Below, in pieces: positions 22,338 through 31,803 of a stretch of 33,899 nucleotides of DNA; position 1 is the stretch's first letter, and each line of letters opens with the position of its first letter. Both the position numbers and the translations under genes were made by a program. The stretch spans positions 1-33,899 of the forward strand of contig CAYGVJ010000054.1 in NCBI GenBank assembly GCA_964353255.1, given 5' to 3'. The notes under the pieces are model-generated. The model saw nothing but the letters and a program-made list of their open reading frames with translations. It did not search any database and had not been told where the DNA came from. This DNA is from VFZS01 sp964353255 (lineage in GTDB: Bacteria > Acidobacteriota > Terriglobia > Bryobacterales > Bryobacteraceae).

Positions 22338-23572
22338 TGTGTTCTCGTTCCACCCTGCGGCTGGCCTGCCACCTCTCGCAAGAGCGCGTGGTAGGCGGAC
22401 ACCACACGTTCCAGCGAATGGGCCTGCACCGACTGGCGGGCGTTGCGTCCGAGCTCTTCGCGCAGTTGCGGATTCTCAGCCGCGCGCAGGGTCTTGCTGG
22501 TCAGATCCTCCAGGTCCCCCGTGCGGAACAAGAGGCCGTTGCGCCCCTGCTCGACGACCTCACGGGCGGCCGGTATGTCGCTCGCCAGTAGCAGCCGGCC
22601 GCAGGCCTGGGTTTCCAGATACACCAGTGCCTGCGTCTCCACTTCGGAGGGCATGACCACGATGTCCGCCAGGTTCAAGTAGCCCGGGACGGCCTCATGA
22701 GCGACCCAACCGGTGAAACGGAATCGCCCCAGGATCCCCTTCTGCCGGCAGAGGTCCTCCATGTCCGCCCGGTGCTCTCCCTCCCCAACCACCACATAGA
22801 TCAGCCCTGGATTCCGGCGGAGGGCCATCTCGGCGGAAGCAACAACGTCCAGGGGGCGCTTGACGCTCTTTAGGTTCGACACGTGGGCCACCACGATGTC
22901 CTCGGCGGAAAGGGACAGCGACCGGAGCAAGGCGGGGTCTTTGGGTCGCGGCGCAAACAGCGCCGTGTTGACCGGATTGGGAATCACGCTCACGGGGCTG
23001 GTTTGGGCCGCTCTAAGCCGCTCAGCCAAGTACATGCCAGGCGTCACGATCCGTGCCGGTTGGCGGAGGCGATGGAGGATTTCCTGGCTGAGGGGTTCCG
23101 GGTAGTACCCCATCGTCAAGCGGTGACTGATAAGACCGTGCGCGATTAACACCGCGGGCACGCTCAGGTCCCGCCGCAGATCCCGGAAGTACCACAGGCA
23201 GGACTCCCGGCCCAGGACGATCACGTCGGCCGGCCCCGCAGAGATCAGGGACGGAAGCAGCTCCTGCACTCGGGTCTGCTCGAACTGCATGCCTTCTTGG
23301 AACAATCCATGCAGAAAGTCCGGTGTCGTCATGTTCCGCCGGACTACGAACCGTGTGACCGTGAAGTTGGGAAAAGCGGCCGGAAAGGAGTCGGGAGCGG
23401 AAAGGGCGTCCTCGCTCAAGGGCGCCAGCGCGCGGATCCGGTGACCCATTCCGGAAAGCCCCAGCAGGAGCTGGCCGCACATGACGGCCGAACCGCCGGG
23501 ATGCGGAGGCAGAGTGCCGACGTACAGGATGTCGAGGGACTCAGGCCCGGCGCGCTGGGGCGCTTCGATCAC
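22331..23572 (-). CDS. GT4-family glycosyltransferase
   Basis: The 413-residue protein has the two-domain GT-B pattern. The N-terminal domain opens LDILYVGTLPPHPGGSAVMCGQLLLGLSGMGHRIRAL, with a glycine-rich loop. The C-terminal domain contains HVSNLKSVKRPLDVV, VVVGEGEHRADMEDLCRQKGI, FTGWVAHEAVPGYLNLADIVVMPSEVETQALVYLETQACG (the E-x7-E region of retaining GT4 enzymes), then GLLFRTGDLEDLTSKT. It transfers a sugar from a nucleotide donor, probably to a lipid-linked or surface glycan. Start is GTG 23572 in a four-base overlap with the upstream gene. Its final residues GGTRTQT come from repeat sequence. Confidence 0.9.
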   Translation of the reverse strand: MIEAPQRAGPESLDILYVGTLPPHPGGSAVMCGQLLLGLSGMGHRIRALAPLSEDALSAPDSFPAAFPNFTVTRFVVRRNMTTPDFLHGLFQEGMQFEQTRVQELLPSLISAGPADVIVLGRESCLWYFRDLRRDLSVPAVLIAHGLISHRLTMGYYPEPLSQEILHRLRQPARIVTPGMYLAERLRAAQTSPVSVIPNPVNTALFAPRPKDPALLRSLSLSAEDIVVAHVSNLKSVKRPLDVVASAEMALRRNPGLIYVVVGEGEHRADMEDLCRQKGILGRFRFTGWVAHEAVPGYLNLADIVVMPSEVETQALVYLETQACGRLLLASDIPAAREVVEQGRNGLLFRTGDLEDLTSKTLRAAENPQLREELGRNARQSVQAHSLERVVSAYHALLREVAGQPQGGTRTQT

Positions 23573-24678
23573 GCGAAAGCCTCCTGGATCAGCCGGTGGT
23601 ACACTTGCGCTCGCTCATCCCAGGTGTGGTTCCGCAACATGTATCGAACGGTCTCTTCTTTTTCCCACGGGTTGCGGATGGCCGCCTCGATGAGCTCTGC
23701 CATCTGCCGGCTGTCTCCGTAGGGAGAGATGAACCCGAAGCCCGTTTCTTCCAGCAAGTGATTATTGGGAACCGGTGTCTCGCTCACCACGGGCAGGCCG
23801 GCCCGCAGGTAGTAGTAGAGCTTGCTGCTCTCATTGTGCTGCGCCGCGCCCTGCGCCAGAACGATACCCACGTGGGCGAAATACTGATAGTCCCATACGC
23901 GGCTGTTCTCGACCGGCCCAAGGCAGGTCACACATGCCGCATCAATCTGGTCCACCCGGCCCGGCCCGATCAGGCAGAGCCGGATGCCTCTCCTTTTGAG
24001 CAGGCCGCCCAGTTCTTGCAGCCTGGCCTGCCAGAGCAGATTGACCTCTCGCTGGGTGTCCGTGTAGAGGTTGCCGATGTAGACGGCGATGCTCTCGGGG
24101 AAACTCCGGTACGGATTGTCGCGCGGCTCCGGAATCACGCGGTCCACGCCGGTCGGAACCAGCACAGTAGGCGTGCTTCGGCCGTGGCTGGCCTGCCAGA
24201 GCAAATGGCTGGGCTCGGTCAGAAGCGACACATATCGGCTGGTGGTCTGAATGCGCCGCTGGGTCTCATAGAGCGCCGCCCGTTCACCGCCGGAGAAGTG
24301 GGTGCCTTCCACTCCGTCCCGATCGCCGACCACAGAGCCCAGTTTGCTGATGATGAAGGGGTGCCCGGCTCCCCCGGCCGCGCAGAGCGCGTCGAAGCCC
24401 CGATGAAACAGGGTCTTTACGACGTCGTACCGCTTCCAGTCAAAGGAGGCATACGGTACCGCGCGCACTGAGCGATCGTTAGCCGCCGAGGGGACGGGTC
24501 CATCCATGATCATGTCCACCTGGTAGCCCATGGCGGCCAGCGCCTCTGAGATGCGCAGCCACCGGGTGGTGCTCATGGTGCAACACGCCACCCCGTCGTG
24601 GAACAGCTCCCTTCTATACAGCGTGGCGATCCGAACCGCCGGGCGCTTTCCGGGATTACGTTGCTCAGGCGGCGGCAT
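23569..24678 (-). CDS. GT4-like glycosyltransferase, first gene of the minus-strand glycan operon
   Basis: The product is about 370 residues from ATG 24678. TTG 24714 upstream is an alternative with 12 more residues; neither has an ideal Shine-Dalgarno, though GAGGAG touches the ATG. A GT-B fold is suggested by VRIATLYRRELFHDGV, VLVPTGVDRVIPEP, IAVYIGNLYTDTQREVNLLW, LCLIGPGRVDQIDAACVTCLGPVENSRVWDYQYFAHVGIVLAQ, and LYYYLRAGLPVVSETPVPNNHLLEETGFGFI. The last stretch corresponds to the donor-binding C-terminal domain, where the usual E-x7-E is replaced by NESSKLYYYLRAG. The sugar and acceptor are unknown. It is coupled to the next glycosyltransferase by overlap. Confidence 0.85.
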   Translation of the reverse strand: MPPPEQRNPGKRPAVRIATLYRRELFHDGVACCTMSTTRWLRISEALAAMGYQVDMIMDGPVPSAANDRSVRAVPYASFDWKRYDVVKTLFHRGFDALCAAGGAGHPFIISKLGSVVGDRDGVEGTHFSGGERAALYETQRRIQTTSRYVSLLTEPSHLLWQASHGRSTPTVLVPTGVDRVIPEPRDNPYRSFPESIAVYIGNLYTDTQREVNLLWQARLQELGGLLKRRGIRLCLIGPGRVDQIDAACVTCLGPVENSRVWDYQYFAHVGIVLAQGAAQHNESSKLYYYLRAGLPVVSETPVPNNHLLEETGFGFISPYGDSRQMAELIEAAIRNPWEKEETVRYMLRNHTWDERAQVYHRLIQEAFA

Positions 24679-24727
24679 CTCCTCACTGTATAGTGCTCGC
24701 TCGAAGTCCGGCAAGGTGAGAGGCTAA

Positions 24728-24744
24728 AGTACTGGTCCAGTACT
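24728..24744. promoter_or_regulatory. 17-bp perfect palindrome upstream of the glycan operon
   Basis: AGTACTGG and CCAGTACT flank a single T (24728-24744). The palindrome sits in the 79-bp or longer space between the phosphoesterase gene's stop (24794) and the first glycosyltransferase gene. There is no T-run, so it does not look like a rho-independent terminator and better fits an operator for a dimeric regulator. Confidence 0.45.
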
Positions 24745-24793
24745 GGCCGAGCGATGAATCGGGTCGTCGGAACCGGTCCGGGCCTGTCGCGGC

Positions 24794-27460
24794 CTACCGC
24801 CGGTGCTGCTCCCGCAATACCGCCGGGTCATCCAGGCGCGGGGAGGGCTTCGGATCCAGCGGCTCGCGGGCCTGGGCGGGGTCGAACAGCCGCGGGTCGA
24901 TCGCGATGGCCTGGTAGGGCGCAAAGTCAGGCTGGCCCGTGAAGCAGTCGCTCAGATCCGAGGCGGCAGCGTCGAACAAGTTGAGTGGCGGTATTCCGAA
25001 AAGGCGGAAAACCGTCTTCAGCAGCCCCGGGAAGCTCGAATTCACGTGCGAAACGTAGTTCTTCCGGGCGTACGGGCTGACCACCAGAAGCACCGTCCGA
25101 TGCGAGTCGATGTGGTCCACCCAGCCTTGCGCGTCGTCCTCGGTGATGAGGATGGCCATTTCTCTCCACCACGGCGTGTGGGAGAGGTACTCGACGATGC
25201 GGCCCAGGGCGTAGTCGTTGTCGGCCATGTAGGAAGCCTCGAAGGGGTAGCCGTCCTCCGGCCGCGGCTTGGTCAGATGGTCGTTGGGCAGGTGAATGAA
25301 GATGAAGCGCGGGAAGGGCTCGCCGCCCCGGACGTATTTCTCCTCGATCTCGGCGATGAACTGCGCGGCGCGGTACTGATCCGGGATGTTCATGTTGTAC
25401 TGCGGGTAGTGGCGTGAGGTGTTCCGGTACAGCGGCTCCGGCATAGGCACATTGGTGAAATATCGCGCCCCGGTGGGCTTCAGCCCGGTCCCTTCGTTGA
25501 CCCCGGCCAGCTCGAATCCCTCGCCGTAGTTGCGGAAGGAGATGCCGTGGCGTTCCAGGTGGTGCCAGATAGCGCCCGCCTCGAGCTGCTCCTCCGGATG
25601 GACCGAGGAATTGCTCTGCGCGAACAGCAGCCGGCCCGGCGCGCTGGTGGGCAGTCGGAAATCCTTCTGGCCGCCGTAGGCGGCCATCAGTGAGCTTTCG
25701 GTCCAGGCATTGGGGTAGGAGCCCACCAGCCAGTGATGGCCGTCCACGCTGACCTCCGAGTCGGCGTAGAAGTTGTCGCTGAAAGCCCAGCGTTCGGCCA
25801 TGGCGTGATGATTCGGGGAGACGTTGACGCCGCTGAGCGCTACCCGCGCGCGCAGCGTCCGCCGATCGCTGGCGACCTCCGCGTTTCGGCCGAAACGGGC
25901 TAAGGCCGCTGATCCGTCAACCCGGCCGTTGGCGGCGCTCTCGAGGTCCCCGAAGACCTCGTCGAAGGTACGGTTCTCCTTCACGATCAAGACTATATGG
26001 CGGATGGCGCCGGGCAGGGCCGCGGCGGGCTTCTCCTGCGGCGCCAGCCCGTTCAGTTCCAGCACGCGCGCCGTCAGTGCCGGCATCTCCTGGCGCGAGG
26101 GGAGCGAGAAGATCGAGATGGTGCCGCGCCGGAAGACGCCCTGAAATGTGTCTTTGAGGGCCGAACGGTCCGAGTTCGGGCCGGTCCCATGGCCCTTGGC
26201 GTTGCACACGTAGACGGTCTCCCCCTCGACGACCACGCGCGTAGGGAACCAGCCCACGGGCAGATGCCCGAGGACTTTGAGCGTCCTGGTGTCCACGACT
26301 CCGACAGCGTTGATCCCCGCCTCGGCCACCAGCAGGCGGTTGGAAGAAGCGTGGTACGCCAAGCCCATTGGCAGCAGCCCGCGCAGGTGCTCCAGTCCGG
26401 GGATGCGGAGCGGAATGGTCGCGCGCACGCGGTTCGTGCTGGCTTCGATGACGGTCAGAGTATCGTTATGCGCGTTGGAGACGAAGATCAGCTCGGGCGT
26501 AGCCAGGACACCCGAGGGGCTGCTGCCGCCCAGGCTCGTTCCGCCGAAGGGCAGGCCGGTCCGCACGAAGGCTTCCAGGCGCGGCGCGGCGGCCTCGCGC
26601 ACGTCGATGACGCCGAGCGAATTCGACTCGCGCACGTTGGGGTCGCCCAGGCCGGGCACATCGACGGCGCCGCCCGAGATCTGGCGCCGCGCGCCGCTCG
26701 AGGCCTCCGGCGAGGGGAAGCCGAAGGCGGGGAAGGGCAGCCCGGTCTCGCGCGGGCGCTTGGGGTCCGCGCCAGGGATGGGCTGGTACTCGAACATCCC
26801 TAGATTGGTGACGTACGCCTTCCGCCCGTCCGGGGAGAGTGCCACGGCAAACGGCAGGCGCCCCACGCGCACCGAGGCCAGGATGCGCTTATTCCGCACA
26901 TCCACCACGACCAAGCGGAAGTTCGCCTGGTCAACCACGTAGAGCAGCCCGCGCTCCCGGTCCAGCGCCAGGTCCCCGGTGTAGCTGTCGGAGAATCCGC
27001 CGCGGTTGAGGCTGTACAGGTGTACGAGGCGACCGCTGGGAGGGGCGATGTGCCGAACGCGCCCCGAGTTGCCTTCCGAGGCGTAGAGCGTTCCGTCGGC
27101 GTCAAAGGCGAGACCCATGAAGACGCTACGCCAGTCGTCTTCGCCCTCCTGCTCGCCGGGCCTGGCGCGCGGGGCCACCAAGTGGCGGACCTTCCAGGAC
27201 TGCTTGTCTTTCTCCAGCAAAGTGAGCGAATATCGTTGAGGGCCGCCGTTCGCCGAGACGACCATCCGGCCGCCAGCCCTGACGGCCAGGCCGAAGGGGC
27301 CCGGGCCGGTGGTGAACTGGCGTCCGAGCGGCGCGATCATGCGTCCTCCGGGCAGGATACTCTCCGCCCCAGGGCGCCGGGCCGCCGGGCGCGTGCCGGC
27401 CGGCGCGGAGTAGTCGGGCGCCACAGCGGCGCCCGCGGCGAGCAGAAGAAGGAAAAGCAT
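24794..27460 (-). CDS. Secreted YVTN beta-propeller / phosphoesterase (alkaline-phosphatase superfamily) fusion
   Basis: The 888-residue product starts at ATG 27460, with an AGGAA Shine-Dalgarno and a signal peptide (MLFLLLLAAGAAVA); the open frame upstream is not used. Residues about 40-470 form a YVTN/NHL-type beta-propeller with repeated blades such as FAVALSPDGRKAYVTNLG, LIFVSNAHNDTLTVIEASTNRV and VGVVDTRTLKVLGHLPVGW. Residues 485-880 are a phosphoesterase domain (PF04185-like): HIVLIVKENRTFDEVFGDLE with the metal-binding region, FSDNFYADSEVSVDGHHWLVGSY, IFIHLPNDHL, and ILITEDDAQGWVDHIDSHR. Proteins of this kind are usually periplasmic or secreted and hydrolyse phosphoesters; the substrate is unknown. 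It starts 34 bp from, and divergent to, the NIPSNAP gene. Confidence 0.9.
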   Translation of the reverse strand: MLFLLLLAAGAAVAPDYSAPAGTRPAARRPGAESILPGGRMIAPLGRQFTTGPGPFGLAVRAGGRMVVSANGGPQRYSLTLLEKDKQSWKVRHLVAPRARPGEQEGEDDWRSVFMGLAFDADGTLYASEGNSGRVRHIAPPSGRLVHLYSLNRGGFSDSYTGDLALDRERGLLYVVDQANFRLVVVDVRNKRILASVRVGRLPFAVALSPDGRKAYVTNLGMFEYQPIPGADPKRPRETGLPFPAFGFPSPEASSGARRQISGGAVDVPGLGDPNVRESNSLGVIDVREAAAPRLEAFVRTGLPFGGTSLGGSSPSGVLATPELIFVSNAHNDTLTVIEASTNRVRATIPLRIPGLEHLRGLLPMGLAYHASSNRLLVAEAGINAVGVVDTRTLKVLGHLPVGWFPTRVVVEGETVYVCNAKGHGTGPNSDRSALKDTFQGVFRRGTISIFSLPSRQEMPALTARVLELNGLAPQEKPAAALPGAIRHIVLIVKENRTFDEVFGDLESAANGRVDGSAALARFGRNAEVASDRRTLRARVALSGVNVSPNHHAMAERWAFSDNFYADSEVSVDGHHWLVGSYPNAWTESSLMAAYGGQKDFRLPTSAPGRLLFAQSNSSVHPEEQLEAGAIWHHLERHGISFRNYGEGFELAGVNEGTGLKPTGARYFTNVPMPEPLYRNTSRHYPQYNMNIPDQYRAAQFIAEIEEKYVRGGEPFPRFIFIHLPNDHLTKPRPEDGYPFEASYMADNDYALGRIVEYLSHTPWWREMAILITEDDAQGWVDHIDSHRTVLLVVSPYARKNYVSHVNSSFPGLLKTVFRLFGIPPLNLFDAAASDLSDCFTGQPDFAPYQAIAIDPRLFDPAQAREPLDPKPSPRLDDPAVLREQHRR

Positions 27461-27494
27461 TCGTTCCTGAATTGTAAGGCAAACGAGGTATCCA

Positions 27495-28258
27495 ATGGAC
27501 CGAAGATCCTTTATGGGAGTGATGGGAGCAATGACGGCGATGGAAGCCAACCAGACCGGAACCACGACCAGCCAGCCGAGAACCAAGTACTACGTGCTGG
27601 AAAACTACTTCTTAAAGAGCGGCACCCAGCCGGCGCGCATCAACGAATTCGTGAGCCAGGCCCTGCTGCCGGCGTTGAACAAGGTGCACGCCGGGCCGAA
27701 GATCTGCATGGAGGCGCTGGTGGCGCCGCACATGCCGCAGTTCGCCTTCGTGGCCGGGTTTCGCTCGACGGATGAGATGATGAGCGTGATCGAGGCGCTG
27801 TGGCGGCAGGAGGAATTCCGGAAAGCCGTCGAGGCCTGGGAGGCTGGTCCGGAGCCCCCGTGCGAACACAACTCGGCGTCGCTGCTGGAGGCGGCGGAGT
27901 ACTCGCCGGAGATTGTGCCCCTGAATCCGCCCCCCAAGACGCCGCGCATCTTCGAGCTGCGCACCTACCACTCGCCCACCGGGCGGCAGCTCAAAGCTCT
28001 GCACGAGCGCTTCGCGGGTCCGGAGATCAGGATCTTCCACCGCTCCGGCATCCATCCCGTCTTCTACACGAGCACCGTATTCGGCGCCAACCGGCCGAAC
28101 CTGACCTACCTGATCCCCTTCGACGACCTGGCGGCGCGGGAGAAGGCTTGGGCGGCTTTCGGCGCGGACCCCGAATGGGCGAAGGTGCGCAAGGAATCCA
28201 TCGAGAAGTACGGGCAGATCACCAGCGTGATCCAGATGTCGCTGTTCCGGGCCACGGC

Positions 28259-28277
<19 letters not shown>
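27495..28277 (+). CDS. NIPSNAP-family protein with Tat-like leader
   Basis: The 260-residue product has MDRRSFMGVMGAMTAMEA, a short Tat-like leader common in Bryobacterales. Two ferredoxin-like NIPSNAP domains follow: KYYVLENYFLKSGTQPARINEFV to about residue 130, then IFELRTYHSPTGRQLKALHERF to LTYLIPFDDLAAREKAWAAF. The function of NIPSNAP proteins in bacteria is unknown. The start is supported by a GAGGT Shine-Dalgarno. It is divergent from the phosphoesterase gene, and its 3' end overlaps the convergent histidine kinase gene by 19 bp. It is probably exported, which fits a role linked to the exported phosphoesterase, though that is inference. Confidence 0.88.
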
Positions 28278-29992
<1,715 letters not shown>

Positions 29993-30237
29993 ACGAAACC
30001 CGCCTGTGTTCCTACAGGACTAATCGGATCAATGGGTTCGGTAGTTTAGCGAAAGTGTTGGAGAAGAGCGCTGCGCAGACCGGCCTCAGCCGGCCGCTGG
30101 AGTTTCCACATTTGCTGAGAAGATTGAAGACTGGCGGCTCAAGGCCTCGTGGGACAGGCGGTTTCGCCTGTCGGCCCACTGGAAATGTTCGACTACCGCA
30201 GACATCTTCCCCACTGGCAGCCGGAGCAGGCCTAAGT

Positions 30238-30360
30238 GCTCGGGCGACAGGCGAAACCGCCTGTCCCACACCGGAGTCACCACCCTTGAGCAGAGGAATG
30301 CAGAAGCTCGGGCGACAGGCGAAACCGCCTGTCCCACACCGGAGTCACCACCCTTGAGCA
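30238..30360. repeat. 68-bp tandem repeat carrying a REP hairpin, truncated by the gap
   Basis: A unit starting GCTCGGGCGACAGGCG repeats exactly at 30238 and 30306, a period of 68 bases. The second copy is cut after 55 bases by the Ns, and the 13 bases after the gap (30461-30473) complete the unit with one change. The array is therefore at least two units and probably longer. Confidence 0.85.
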
Positions 30361-30460
30361 NNNNNNNNNNNNNNNNNNNNNNNNNNNNNNNNNNNNNNNN
30401 NNNNNNNNNNNNNNNNNNNNNNNNNNNNNNNNNNNNNNNNNNNNNNNNNNNNNNNNNNNN
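30361..30460. other. Assembly gap of 100 Ns
   Basis: One hundred consecutive Ns, a standard scaffold placeholder whose real length is unknown. The repeat phase on both sides suggests it hides further 68-bp units, not a gene. Confidence 0.98.
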
Positions 30461-30489
30461 GAGGAATGTAGAAACTCCAGGGGCTGGCC

Positions 30490-31803
30490 TCAGCCGGCCG
30501 GCAGGATCTTGGCGATGTCGTTGTAGAGCACAAACACCACTGCCGCCACCAGGACGACGAAGCCCAGCTTCAGGACCGTCTCCTTAAGCTTCAGGCTCAG
30601 GTCCCGCCGCATCAGCATCTCCACCGCCAGCATCAGCGTCCTTCCCCCGTCCAGGATGGGGATGGGGAGCAGATTGAAGATCGCCAGTTGCAGGCTCACC
30701 ATGGACATCAGGCCCACAAACGCCGCCGGACCTTCGCGAGCCGCTTCTCCGGAAAGGCGGGCGATGCCGATGGGACCCTCCAGGGACTTAGGAGACATCC
30801 TTTGCTGCAGGATGCGTTGGAGGAACTCGTAGACCAGCCCGGCGCTTCTGACGTTGTGCCGGAGGGACGCCGCCAGGGCGTCGGGGAAGGCCAGCTTGGC
30901 AAAGACCAGGCGCGGATACAAGAACACGCCGATCATCCAGCGCCCGGTCCCTTCCGGGTAGGCGAAGGTGGGTTGGACCGTGACTCTGAAGCGCCGACCC
31001 TGGCGCTCGTACTCGATTTCGACGGGCTTGCCTTGGCCCAGCCGGATGATCTCCTGGAGCCGGAACTGGGACCGGATGGGATGCCCGTTGGCGCTCAGCA
31101 GCAGGTCACCCTTCTGCAATCCGGCTTGCTGGGCCGGCATACCCGGGGCCAGGCTGGTAACTTCGACTTCACCCTGCTCCAGCCACCCCGCGTAGCCTAC
31201 GCCGGTCCGGGAGTCCAGCGCGGGCGTCACCTGCGTCCAGAGGGTTCGTCCATTGCGCTCCAGCTTGACCTGAAGGGATTGGCTGGCGCCCGCCACCTCC
31301 CGGATGGTCACGTCCTCCCAGGTGGGGTTTTCCTTGCCGTCGATGGCGACGATGCGGTCCCCCTCGCGGACCCCGGCCTTGGTGGCGGCCGAGTCGGCAA
31401 AGACGTGACCGACGACGGCGCGCACGTCCGGCGGCTTGTGAAACTTCACCATGTACAGGCCGGTCAGCAGCGCCACTGCCAGAAACAGGTTCATGGTCGG
31501 CCCGGCCAGGGTGATGATCAAGCGCTGCCAGCGAGGTTTAGCCGCGAACGACCTGGGATCATTGGCGGATTCGTCCCCGGGGTCTTCACCGGCCATCTTG
31601 ACGTAACCCCCCACCAGGATGGCTGAGAACCGGAAGTCCGTTTCGCCGCGGCGGAAGCCGAACAGGCGCGGTCCGAAACCAAAGCTGAAGGCGTCGATGC
31701 GAACGTCGAAGAAGCGCGCGGTCCAGTAGTGTCCCAATTCGTGCGCCAGGATCATGATGCCGATCAGGACCAGCAACCACAGGATGTTCTGTGCAATCAC
31801 CAT
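30490..31803 (-). CDS. rseP: Site-2 intramembrane zinc protease RseP (M50)
   Basis: RseP cuts membrane-spanning regulators such as anti-sigma factors inside the membrane after a first cleavage. The 437-residue product has HELGH at residues 21-25 in the first helix (IGIMILAHELGHYWTARFFDVR), GFGPRLFGFRRGETDFRFSAILVGGYVKM, two PDZ domains (VVGHVFADSAATKAGVREGDRI and VTSLAPGMPAQQAGLQKGDLL), and the second metal motif NLLPIPILDGGRTL near the C-terminus. All active-site residues are present. Its ATG overlaps the dxr stop by seven bases, the usual dxr-rseP order. The stop lies within a repeated 15-bp sequence. The two membrane-tethered or membrane-linked regulators in the window would be plausible kinds of substrate, but nothing links them directly. 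Confidence 0.96.
   Translation of the reverse strand: MVIAQNILWLLVLIGIMILAHELGHYWTARFFDVRIDAFSFGFGPRLFGFRRGETDFRFSAILVGGYVKMAGEDPGDESANDPRSFAAKPRWQRLIITLAGPTMNLFLAVALLTGLYMVKFHKPPDVRAVVGHVFADSAATKAGVREGDRIVAIDGKENPTWEDVTIREVAGASQSLQVKLERNGRTLWTQVTPALDSRTGVGYAGWLEQGEVEVTSLAPGMPAQQAGLQKGDLLLSANGHPIRSQFRLQEIIRLGQGKPVEIEYERQGRRFRVTVQPTFAYPEGTGRWMIGVFLYPRLVFAKLAFPDALAASLRHNVRSAGLVYEFLQRILQQRMSPKSLEGPIGIARLSGEAAREGPAAFVGLMSMVSLQLAIFNLLPIPILDGGRTLMLAVEMLMRRDLSLKLKETVLKLGFVVLVAAVVFVLYNDIAKILPAG

Larger units (their letters stand above)
30097..30485. repeat. Composite REP element flanked by 15-bp direct repeats, interrupted by the gap
   Basis: GGAGTTTC (30099-30106) and GAAACTCC (30471-30478) begin an imperfect inverted repeat of about 24 bp. 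Inside are one forward REP hairpin (30153-30172) and reverse copies (30246-30265, 30314-30333). The sequence GGCCTCAGCCGGCCG occurs at 30082-30096 and again at 30486-30500, which could be a target duplication. The right copy contains the rseP stop codon. Structure suggests a mobile, non-autonomous element; the assembly gap prevents a full reading. Confidence 0.65.

Noticed and set aside
30238..30360. Possible CRISPR array
   Set aside because: The repeats are direct 68-bp units with no unique spacers, contain a REP hairpin, and no cas gene is nearby.
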